Origin: Theobroma cacao
Taxonomy: Eukaryota > Streptophyta > Magnoliopsida > Malvales > Malvaceae
Assembly (NCBI RefSeq): GCF_000208745.1
Contig: NC_030850.1
Location: 16,459,710 to 16,523,709, forward strand
Direction: 5' to 3'
Length of the DNA stretch: 64,000 nucleotides
Part shown: positions 11,773 through 22,110 of the stretch, in pieces
How positions within the stretch are numbered: position 1 is the first letter of the stretch
How the letters are laid out: each line of letters starts with the position of its first letter
Notes under the pieces: generated by a model
What the model was told of the DNA's origin: nothing
What the model saw: the letters and a program-made list of their open reading frames with translations, nothing else
Databases searched by the model: none
Position numbers and translations under genes: made by a program

Positions 11773-14476
11773 ATGGCTGATCAATTACCTATCATAAGGT
11801 TTCATTACGACAATGCTTTAATCAGGGGAGGGCTCAAGTATGTCAATGGTTTAATGGAGCACTTCACATTTGACCCAAACAAGGTTAGTTATTTTGAGTT
11901 ATTAAGCACATATAAGGGCACTGGTTATCAAAACATCAAAAAGATTTATTATTTAAAGTTTGGATGCACACTTTCTAATGGTTTTAGAGCAGTTGTTGAT
12001 GATGATAGCGCTTTGGATAGATAAGATATATACTAGATGATGGTCTAGTAGAGATTTATATTGAGCATGCTATAGATAAGCTTGTATTCGTTGAAGAGGA
12101 GGAGAAAGAAAAGGCTGGAGAGGTTTATTTTGTAAATGTTAAGGAGCATTTAAGTGGCAGTGAGGATGAAGAGTTGGTTTTTGGTAAAGGAAAATTTAGA
12201 ATGATCATAGAGGAGATCTAGGGAGTATATGAGAGACTCCCTATTTTTATAAATGTGGTTAGGGATGGATTTAGTCCATCAAATGAAAGGGATGAGGATG
12301 AGGGAAATCATAGTGAGTATCATGACTCTGATGAGTTTGGAGACATTGTCAGTGATGAGGAGGACATGGTTGATGATGCTATTACAAGAAGAGGTAGGTT
12401 TCTTGTGTATAAACTTTCATCACGTACCTTTTACATTGAACTAGGCATGTTGTTTGAGAATTCTCAACAGTTAAGCATGTTGTTTCGTTAATGTCTATTA
12501 GGAGTAATAGGGAGATTGTTTGGGTAAAAAACAAAAAGAACTTTGTTAGAGGTAAATGTGCTGCTTCCAATTATCCTTGGGTAATATATAGAGCTTTTGA
12601 TAATAAATTGCAATCCTTTCAAGTGAGGACTTTGAGGGATATACATGATTGTAACAAAATGTTTAAAAATATTAAGATGACACATTCTATCTTAGTTGAT
12701 TTATATACGAAGAAGACCGTAAGAGATCTTTTCTTTAAGGTCTCAGATATACATGATCAGATTAGGTCAAAGTAAGACTTTAGGGTGAATGCCAACATGA
12801 TAAGAAGAGTAAAAGAGGTGGTGCTTGATAGGGTGGTTAACAACTATCGGGAGGAGTTTGGTCATTTATATGAGTATGCAAATGTCATTAGACAGACGAC
12901 TAGAGGTAGTATAGTAAAGATGGTCGTGGATAAAGCAACACCTACCTCTCTACTTGTATTCCAAAGACTTTACATTTGTTTTGAGGCACTGAAAAAGGGT
13001 ATAAAGAATGGTTGTAAGAGTTTTTTGAGGTTAGATGGATGCTGGTTGAAGAGCTTAACATAGGGTGAGCTACTTTGTGCTGTCGGCACAGATGGAAACA
13101 ATCAAATGTTTCTAGTAGCTTAGGCATTGGTTGAGGGTGAGAACACACCTTCATGGAGATTTTTTATTGAGCTCCTTAAATTAGATATCAACATTGGAAA
13201 TGGCATTGGCTGGACAATCATGATAGACCAACTAAAGGTAAACCACTTTCTTAGTTTATTTAATTTAGTATTCAATTATATATATTAGTATTTGTTTCAA
13301 ATTATTTTATTTTATTGTTAGGGTCTTGACAAAGTAATTGAAGAGTTGTTTCCAAATGTTGAGCATAGATATTGTGCAAGGCATGTATATGTGAATTGGG
13401 TTAAGAGGGGGCATAGAGGTTTAGAAATGAGAAAATGGTTTGGGAGGATAGGTAAATCGACAACTGTTAAGGTTTTTGAAGATAACATAAAGTAGTTAGC
13501 TAATATAAATGACAAGGCAACAAGAGACATATTTAGAGCTCCACCACAACAATAGTGTAAAGTGTTTTTCCAAACTTATAGTAAATGCGACTTTGTTGAC
13601 AATAACAAATGTGAAGCTCTCAATGGGAGATTGTTGGTAGCTAGAAGGAAACCAATAGTTTCTCTTTTCGAAGAGATTAGGAAAAAAATGATGATCAGAA
13701 TTGTCAAAAAGAGAAAAGATAAGTGGAGAGGCAGTCCTAAGCCTAACATATGGAATATCATTGAGAAAAATGGTACGATTGCTTCTAAGTGCGAGGTTGC
13801 ATTCAATGGAGATGTTAGTTATGAGATATAGTTGGGTGAGGATAGGTTCAAAGTGAATTTGGCTGAGAGCACTTGTTCTTGTAAGAAGTACAATTTGTTT
13901 GGAGTATCATGTGCACATGCAATCTGTGCAATCGAGGACTTAATGGAAAATGTAGAAGATTTTGCATCTAGTTGGTACCATAAGGATGTTTATATGGTAG
14001 CTTATGATAATGCCCAACAGCTAGTGCTTGGTATGAAGGATTGGTTGAAATCACAAATTGATAACCTATTGTAACCACTAGCATATAGAAAGCTACCTGA
14101 AAGGCCCAAAACCAATAGAAGAAAAGATCATGCTGAGCCCAAAAAGAGCACTCAAGCTCATAAAATGTCAAGGAAGGGCATGGCAATGAGATGCCAATTG
14201 TGTCATGGTGAAGGGCACAACAGAAGACCTTGTCCTTCCAAGACCAATAAGGTAATTTGATTTTTTAGGATTTGAAAATTGTAAAAACTCCTTTGCTTGC
14301 CTTAACCCTAATAATAAAGCTTTTTTTTTTTTACCATAGTAGCAATAGGGGAAAATAGATATGGATAAGGGTACATCAATAGTAGCTCATTACTTTGCGT
14401 TTACATCAAAAGGAAGATTGAAGAGGAAACAAGCAGCCTATGCCTCTGCTTCTGCTTTTGCATCTACTTTTGGATA
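11773..14476 (+). mobile_element. degenerate MuDR-type Mutator transposase (MULE)
   Basis: Successive reading frames match the plant MuDR order. An N-terminal domain starts MADQLPIIRFHYDN at 11773. An acidic linker follows (~12060-12380), then the DNA-binding and transposase region (~12500-13560), including FLRLDGCWLK and HRYCARHVYVNWVKRG. A SWIM zinc finger (CSCKKYNLFGVSCAHAIC) lies at 13873-13926, and a terminal CCHC knuckle (CQLCHGEGHNRRPC) at about 14193-14234. Introns are likely at ~13240-13320 and ~14252-14338. In-frame stops occur in at least ten places (for example near 12024, 12776, 13063, 13560, 13831 and 14074) and frames shift, so no active transposase can be made. The finger motifs survive. 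The coding region ends where the hAT-like end begins. Confidence 0.85.
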
Positions 14477-15790
14477 GAGATGTAAACGGGTAAGGTACTT
14501 GCTATTTTTGAGGAACTTGACCTCGAAACTGTTTAAATACTAAGATACCCGAATCTTATAAAAACTTGAATAAAATTAAAAATAATTGCCAAAAACTGAA
14601 TCCTATTAATATATCACTACTCGTTAATTATCCAAATATGTTATTACCCAATTATTCAAAGCAAATTTTTAGATTTTGGATACCCGTTTAATAACTGGAA
14701 CTTGAAACCAAAATAAAAAATGCTTTACATTAATTCATATATAATTAACTACCAAACTATTCCATAATTAAAATCAACAACAATACAACATAAAAATAAA
14801 ACAAGTGTAGCATCAAACATAATATTTAAATGTAACATACAATAACATGAATACATCATAAATTTCATTTGAATTCCTCTTCTTTTTCATCATCAATTGT
14901 GCAAAGTTCACCTCCAAATGAAGATTTTACACAAATTGAAATGATGAAAAATTATGTAACTTGAACTATAATAAATATTTTTATAAAACAAATGAAAAAA
15001 ATTAACTAGTATATTACTTGCCTTTACTTTCTTACAAGCTATAGAATGAAGCTAGCTACAACATTTCTGTGAGTGTACAATCACTTAACTAAAAAGAAAA
15101 ATTCTAGCAAAATCATGAGCATTCCAATATTTAATCTCTTACCATCAACAGTCTAAATACCAACAAAAATTCTGCCCCATTGTCTGAGTAAGAAAATAAA
15201 AAAAAATAAAACTAGTATTATTGTACTACAACAAGACTTGAGAGAAATGCGTTGAAACTCTTTAAAAAGAATTCTAACTAGAAAAACATGCATAATACTT
15301 GCAAGTTGGAACAATAAAAATTACTATTAATTTTGCTCCTAAACATCTAGCAAAATTCCTACTCAGACATCCAACAAAAAATAGAGCCACACACAAGATA
15401 TACTTTTTCCCAAAAACTCAAAACAAAGCATGAAAAAATCAAAACAAAGCATGAAAAAATCAAAGCAAACAACTAGGAAAAAACTCTAGAAAGGTTCAGA
15501 AAAACAACTAAAAATTCTCACTTAATTTTTTTTTTTAAAAAAAACACTATGCCATTTACCTGAAGTGACAGGATATTATTTCAGCATTGAAGCACTGAAG
15601 CACTGAAGACTACTATCCACTGCCCACTGCAACAGCTGCTAGAGACTAGAGAGAGGAAAGGCTGAAAGACAAAGGGAAAGGGAAAGAAAATTGTGGAGAG
15701 AAAATGAGGTACTATATTTAGGGTTTGGGTTGCTGCTTGTTGGAAGGAAAGGTGCAAAACAACATCGTTTTAGCTTTTTAAGGGAATTAG
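14475..15790 (-). mobile_element. hAT-like element remnant (internally deleted)
   Basis: The plus-strand left end TAGAGATGTAAACGGG resembles Ac/hAT termini (TAGGGATGAAAACGG in Ac), and the next 220 bases carry scattered ACCCG/CGGGT motifs typical of hAT subterminal regions. On the minus strand a short frame ending FGGELCTIDDEKEEEFK then stop (14865-14925) looks like an acidic transposase C-terminus. About 15540-15720 reads like a 5' UTR with a donor-like CAG|GTAAAT. The transposase core is absent. I could not find the opposite inverted repeat or an 8-bp target duplication, so the right boundary is a guess. Confidence 0.4.
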
Positions 15791-15894
15791 GGTATTATCT
15801 ATTCTTCATTATATATTTATATTACGTTATCTTATATTTATTTTCTAGTGTTATCTTATCTTATCTTTAATGAAAAATTAAGATAATATATAAT

Positions 15895-16155
15895 GTAAAA
15901 TTTTTATATCTTATATGATTATCTAGTCTTTATTTATATATGTTAGATAAGTTATAATGGGAAGGAAATAGATATAAGATATCAAATACAAATTAAAATA
16001 GTTGAAAGATAATTAAAGTTATTTNGTAAAATTTTTATATCTTATATGATTATCTAGTCTTTATTTATATATGTTAGATAAGTTATAATGGGAAGGAAAT
16101 AGATATAAGATATCAAATCAAATTAAAATAGTTGAAAAGATAATTAAAGTTATTT
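15895..16155. repeat. 130-bp direct duplication joined at a single N
   Basis: Positions 15895-16024 and 16026-16155 are almost identical, differing by about two single-base indels, with one undetermined base (16025) exactly at the junction. This could be a true tandem duplication or an unmerged contig overlap. Confidence 0.85.
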
Positions 16156-16249
16156 CAAGAAAAATTAAATGTAAATTAAGGAAAAATATTATATGTTGCT
16201 TCCAAAAGGTTAAAGTGTTTATTAAACAAAAAAATGATATGTTATTAAA

Positions 16250-16570
16250 TTTGCATCATAGTTAAAGTAATATAAATTAATTTTACATTTATTAGTTTAC
16301 AAATTACAAGTTCAACTAATATAAAAATTTTATATATTTAAGTTTACATCATAGTTCAAGTAATATAAATTTGTTTTACATTTATTAGGTTACAAATTAC
16401 AAGTTCAATTAATATATAAATTTTATATATTCAAGTTTGCATCATAGTTTTAATAATATAAATTTATTTTATATTTGTTAGTTCAAAAGTTCAACTAATA
16501 TAAAAATTTTATATATTAAGTTTGCATCATAGTTCAAGTAATACAAATTTATTTTACATTTATTAGTTTG
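16250..16570. repeat. ~93-bp AT-rich tandem repeat, ~3.5 copies
   Basis: The phrase GCATCATAGTT...AATATAAATT recurs at 16253, 16346, 16439 and 16524, a 93-93-85 bp spacing, with TTTACATTTATTAG and AAGTTCAACTAATAT in each unit. Noncoding. Confidence 0.85.
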
Positions 16571-16892
16571 CATGTGCTTGATCCCTGAAAAGGTATTTGG
16601 TTGTAAAGGTTATGCTTGATCTTGTGTTGAAAAGGCAAGTTGATAGTGGATTCGAACTTCTTTTACTATCAAGGGAAAGGATGTAGGCATCAAAGGCTGA
16701 ACCTCTATAAAAACTTGGTTGAGTACTCTTTACTTTCTACATTTATTTTTCATTAAGTTTATACTTTGCTCTTGCTACTCTGTTCTTTATACTTCCATTG
16801 TGTTTAAAAATTTTTAAAAGAAAATTTTTACTTTATAACCAGTTCACTCTCCTTCTTGGTTACTTTACTTTAAGCTTATTCATCTAACACAA

Positions 16893-17400
16893 ATTGTACT
16901 CAAGATCAAGTTTAAGTCCAAACCTTTGAAGACAAAGTTCTAAAGTCCAAATCATGTTTAAGATCAAGTCCAAGTCTAGACCCTTGAAGATGAAGATCTC
17001 AAGTCCAAATTGTGTTCAAGATCAACTCCCAATCTAGACCCTTGAAGACGAAGTTCTCAAGTCCAAATCGTGTTCAAGATCAAGTCCAAATCTAGACTTG
17101 AGAACTTTGTCTTCAAGGGCCTGGACTTGGACTTGATCTTGAACATGAGTTGGACTTAAAAACTTCGTCTTCAAGGGTCAAGACTTGGATTTGATCTTGA
17201 ACATGATCTAGACTTGAGAACTTCATCTTCAAGGGTTTGGACTTAGACTTGATCTTGAACACAAGCTAGACTTGAGAACTTCGTCTTCAAGGGTCTGGAC
17301 TTGGGCTTACTCTTGAATACGACCAAGAATTGAGAACTTCGTCTTTAAGGGTTTGGACATGGACTTGATCTTGAACACAATCTAGACTTGAGAGCTTTAG
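16893..17400. repeat. 58-bp tandem array with internal orientation switch
   Basis: Three head-to-tail units (CCCTTGAAGACGAAGTTCTC cores at 16928, 16986 and 17044) are followed, after an axis near 17080, by five units in the opposite orientation (CTTCAAGGGT cores at 17111, 17169, 17227, 17285 and 17343). The period is exactly 58 bp in both halves. Each unit also holds AAGATCAAGTCCAAGTC or its complement. The two halves form a long imperfect inverted repeat with ~170-bp arms. No protein-coding frame is apparent, and unit length and composition are unlike a CRISPR array. Confidence 0.9.
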
Positions 17401-17579
17401 TAAAGTTTTGAGTCTTCAAAAATCTTCCTCTTTTGAATTTCTGAATGGTCCCCATATGACTTGGACGAACATTGTGTTTATAATGTTAGATAAGAGACTT
17501 TCATGAGGATTTAATCTCTTTGAATTATTTCTAAATTATTTTACTTTAATTAAAGATAAATCGTGATGACTTACAGATG

Positions 17580-17900
17580 GTCTTTTGATTGGCCAAACTC
17601 TGAGTCTTTGCATTTTGGTTGATCGAATTTATGTCTTATCTTTAGATTATCTTAATTCATTTAGGGACAAATTAAATGACCAGTTTTTTATTTTATCTCC
17701 AAATTATTATAATTTTTAAAGATATGTTAGATGACCAATTGGTAAATTTTAATTGACCAAATTTAAATGTTATCTCTAAATTATCTTAATTTATTTAGCA
17801 ATAAGTTGGATGATCAATAAGTAAATTTTAATTGGTCCAATTTAAATATTTACCTTAAAATTATCAGGTGAATTTTAATTGGTTCAATTATATGTCTTTG
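17580..17900. repeat. degenerate ~79-bp tandem repeat
   Basis: TAAATTTTAATTG..CCAAATTTAAAT recurs at 17743 and 17822, with more diverged versions before and after (TTGATTGGCCAAACTC, TTGATCGAATTTATG). AT-rich and noncoding. Confidence 0.6.
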
Positions 17901-18970
17901 AGATAATTCAGCCAATAGATGAATAGCTTCAATGATGTCCTCAAGTCCACGTGACGACACATGATTCGTCTTTGGAAAATATGTTTCAATTTATTAATTT
18001 TAGACATTTGATATCTTATAAGTGGATAGTAATTTTTCTCCTTTTACAGTTAGTTGAACAATTGTTTTATTATTGTTAAATTTTATGAGCAACATTCATA
18101 ATTTTTTATTGTAATAGTTATATGTCAACTGAATATGTTATGAAGGAAAATTTTTGTTGATTTTGTTGGAGTGCTAAAGAGGGGGCGAATAATACTAAAA
18201 AATTTTTTATTTAGCCTTTTAGAGCTTGTAGAGCTCTTAATCAATTAGATGAAAGGAATGACTAGAACTTGTTATAATTACAAGACACCAAGTAAGGAAG
18301 GGTAAAGAGAAGTGGACAATGTAAGAGTATTTATGGTGGTTTGGTTCCCTTGACCTACATCCATTACCTTGATCTCCCAATCAAGGATTTTCAACCTAAT
18401 TTCACTATACTAGTGGAAGTAATAGCTTCTACCATGCTTTTACAAGCTGAGCTTCTAACCTAAGCTCTAACCCTTTACAACAAGCTTTAGAATGCTTCCC
18501 ACACTCTAATTTCCCAAGAAAGAAAGGAAAAAGAAGTACAACTCGAACTCTTTACAAATCTAGAAAGATTTACAATCAAGCTAAAACACTTTTCTAGAAC
18601 TGGAATGAAGGACAAGTGTTTTTGGTGAAGGATATTTGGCTTTTTGCTCAAAATGGCTATCATATCATTCAATCTACTTTCTTTGATTGTTGGAACTTCA
18701 ATTTATAGTTGGAAAGTCAGATTTTTCTGTTAAAGACAGTTTCTAGCCATTGGAGAGAACTTTAATGCCATTCTAGCCATTATTTTGTCCTTTAGTGTTT
18801 AAATTCAAATAGGCAGACAGTTCGGCTAACTAGTTACAGGCAGCTCTAATTGATTACAACTTCTTTACCTTGCACTGTCTTGGTTTCATATACTCTGCAT
18901 TAATCGATTACAGGAGACTCTAACCGATTACAACTTCTCTGCCTTGCACTGTCTTGCTGCTGTGTACTTT

Positions 18971-19799
18971 GGTGGCGTTTGGTACTTTACAATACAATGT
19001 GATTACAAATAATGTGATTGCAAGCAATATGATTATAAGGAAAATAACATTACAGTATTTGATATACAAATAAAATAATGATTAAAATGTAAGAAATATA
19101 ACATTGTAGTATTTGGTTTACAAGTACTTTATTGAGAATGTAATATTAATTTTTAAAATTACCCATATTTATTAAAATGTAAGTTTAATATACTTGTATT
19201 TTTTATTGTNATAACATTACAGTGTTTGGTATACAAGCAAAATAATGATTAAAATGCAAGGAAGATAACATTGCAACGTTTGATTTATAAGTACTTTGCT
19301 GGGAATGTAATGTTAATTTTCAAAATTACCCCTATTTATTAAAAATGTAAGTTTAATATACTTATATTTTTTATTGTTAATTTTTATATAATATCATCTC
19401 TTCAATATATTTTTAATATCATATATTTTATTTTTATTTTTTATTATAATCTTATATATTTTATTTTCATTTTTAATATAATTTTTTATATTATATATTT
19501 TATTTTAATTTCTTTTACCTATATTATAAAAATTTTAATTTTTAATATTTTATTTTATTTTAATTTTTTGATTTTTATATTATATATTTTATTTTAATTA
19601 AAACGTTACAAAATATTTTTAATAAGATAATAAAGTTGAAGGGTAAAAATGTCTTTAAAAATATTACAAAGTACAATGTAATGTGATTGCATTGCAATCT
19701 TACATTGCAGTGGTCTGTTGCAAAACAAACACTGCAATGTAATTTAATTGGGCACATTACAGGGAATGTGCTCTCACTTGCCTCATAGCAAACGCTACC
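18971..19799. mobile_element. MITE-like element with 14-bp TIRs nested in an LTR
   Basis: The left terminus GGTGGCGTTTGGTA and the right terminus TAGCAAACGCTACC are near-perfect inverted repeats. Both sides are flanked by TTT (18968-18970, 19800-19802), compatible with a 3-bp target duplication as in PIF/Harbinger-type MITEs, although TTT is weak evidence in AT-rich DNA. The interior is AT-rich with ATAACATTACAGT repeats and a possible duplication around an N at 19210. No transposase. Confidence 0.7.
19044..19377. repeat. ~167-bp diverged tandem duplication with single N at junction
   Basis: 19044-19209 and 19211-19377 align over their length (both begin ATAACATTACAG and end TTTTTTATTGT) but differ at roughly 10% of sites, more than sequencing error would give. 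The N is at 19210. Confidence 0.75.
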
Positions 19800-20290
19800 T
19801 TTATGTTAATTGATTACAGGAGACTCTAACCGATTAAGAGATCTTTATCTTCAGACTTCTCTACTTCAACAAACTTCCCTTAATTGCTTAGAGCTTCACC
19901 TCTTTTAGCTTTAACCGATTAACATAAGCTCTAATAAATTAATTCGCACTTTTTCATCTTGGCTCCATTTAGCGGTCAACTTCACTTTAAACTTAAATTT
20001 TTGGCACTTGGAGATTCTTCAAGCCTTGTATTTTAACCAATTAACCCCATATCTTAACCGATTAGCACGCCTCTATTTTGCTTTGTCTAACACTTTCTTA
20101 ATCAGTTAAGCCTAGTGCTAACTGATTAACATTTTTCTGTTTTCTTTAACTTATAGCCTAGTTATTCCTTAACTGATTAAGGCCTTTTAATAATTAGTTA
20201 CAAAACCCCTGCCTTCACTAACTTTTTCCATTTTTCCCACTTTAACTGATTAGCTTATCTATCATATGATTTTATTTTTAATCATTCATC

Positions 20291-21739
20291 TTATTAAGGG
20301 AACTAGCTATATCCTGCACATTTAAATAGTGAGGTTAGACATTAATGAATGAGGAACGTTTTGTTATCATAAAAAACATATGGAGTCAACAATTATTTTG
20401 TGAAATCAGATGTACATAGTTTTGGGATTTTGATATTGCAGCTTTTTAATGGTCGAAAAAATAGTAGCAATTTTAATCAAGATCACCCTATGAATTTAGT
20501 CTAATTTGTTAAGTATCCTTAATCTCAATATATTATATATTTGATTTTTCAACCTAACCCATTGATTAATGTTACACACAAATAATGCTTAGTAGCTATA
20601 AATAAGAGAAAAAAGCATGGAGTCACTGCATTGCAAGATAGGTGACAATGGTTTTATATCCCAAGCTTTAAGATGCTTTCACCAAGATCTTTATGCATGC
20701 CAAAGTCAATAGCAGACAGACCAACTATGTAGGATGTCATTTCTATCCTCCAACTACCAAAAGAATGGCATTTTATACGTGTCAGAGATTGATAGGGGTA
20801 GCTCTGAACACGAAAGTTGCTCCATCAATTCAGTGCCATAATTTCAAAAATAGAAGCCCCATGATTCGGATCTAAATATAATGACAAACTTACATTGGAA
20901 ATGAACCCATGCTATACAAAAATAGAAGCTCCCATTGGTTCTGCTCTAGAGACTTTAGATTGAATCGGCTTTTTTAATTTTGGTAGAGAAGAGAGCATAA
21001 AAAATTCATAAGGTATAAAAGTTGCCAATTTTTTATTACTATGATAACAACACTCTCAAAAAATCTAAATTAGATATGAGATGAATTGTTAAGATTTTAT
21101 TAAATAAATCTAATGGTATTGTACTTTTATTGTCTAATTTGATCATTAACATTTCTGGTTAAACTAACTATGACACACTCGCATAAGCTACTTAACTTGT
21201 TACATATTCATCTTAATTAAAGAAATATATTTTTTTAGTTGTAAAATTTATTAGTATATTACAAAACTAGAATCATACTCATCTTGCAATATGTGAAATA
21301 CTATAATTCTTCTATAGTATTCAGTTAATTTTTTAAAAAAGATTGATTTTGTTGTGACAATGTCATGTGTTTAATATATATATATATTTTGTAAAATTTT
21401 ATCAATAATTCATGCTAGGAGTTGTGAATATTGCACATCATAAAAACAACCCAAACACAATTACATAGCATATGATAAAGAAAATGAAACATTAGAAATA
21501 GAAGTTTAGTGATTATAAAATTTGAGAAGATGATAAGAAAAGAAATGGTATAATCACTTAAGAATAAGCTGAACCATAAGGTATAACATGTCAAAACATA
21601 CAATCTAAGTAAGATTAAATAAAAATAATAAGCAGTCATTATTTGGAAAAGAGAAAAGAAGCATCCTTTTCCTCATTTGTGGTATCAACTGCAGAAATAT
21701 CCATTTCAAAGAAAAATGAAGGTTACTAGGCAATAAGTT
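20291..21739. other. AT-rich intergenic, nothing recognised
   Basis: No coding frame with a recognisable domain, no RNA gene and no clear repeat. Short AT runs such as 21376-21388 only. Confidence 0.5.
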
Positions 21740-22110
21740 GTATAGGGTGCACTTTTAGATGGGTGATACAAGTTTAATCTGAATGGCTTAGCTCAAAGAA
21801 TCCAAGATTGGTAGGGATAGTCTGGTAGAATTTTGTTAAATTTTTTTAGACCGATTGGGGTAGGAGATTCAAGCTTTGCAGTGTTCTTGGGAATGTGGGG
21901 TCACCAGTCAAAAATATTGTGGAATGAAAGTGACTCACAAAATGCAATCAATTGGATTAAGGCTCCTCATGAATGTTCATGGAGATTTAGGCAGATTTTG
22001 ATTCAAATTGCTAATTTATAGAAAGAAATTCTCCATTGGAAAATTACTCATATTAAAAGGGAGGGGAACAATAAAGTAGATTTATTAGATAATTAAGGAA
22101 GGCGTTGACA
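21740..22110 (+). pseudogene. LINE-type RNase H (RVT_3) fragment
   Basis: The frame around 21900-22090 gives ILWNESDSQNAINWIKAPHE, WRFRQILIQIANL and WKITHIKREGNNKVDLL, which are the central and C-terminal parts of the RNase H domain of plant non-LTR retrotransposons. The catalytic-type ESDS and the GNNKVD ending are visible. The N-terminal part (about 21745-21840) is present with stops (NPRLVGI). No reverse transcriptase lies upstream, so this is a 5'-truncated, dead fragment. Confidence 0.75.

Larger units (their letters stand above)
18165..20290 (-). mobile_element. SIRE-like Ty1/copia LTR (solo or truncated), interrupted by a MITE
   Basis: The left end TGTTGGAGTGCTAAAGAGGG followed by GGCGAATAATAC corresponds, in reverse complement, to the LTR 3' end of the SIRE-type element at 47982-57886 (GTGCTATTCACCCCC). 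The block CTACATCCATTACCTTGATC at 18354 matches that LTR's reverse complement too. Downstream come at least a dozen near-palindromes of the form TTAAYCGATTA (18899-20250), often paired around short spacers such as CAGGAGACTC. No primer binding site or coding region adjoins it. The right boundary is uncertain. A ~830-bp MITE splits it at 18971-19799. Confidence 0.65.

Noticed and set aside
16893..17400. CRISPR-like periodic array.
   Set aside because: Units are 58-bp degenerate tandem copies without distinct spacers, the array reverses orientation, and the context is a plant nuclear genome.
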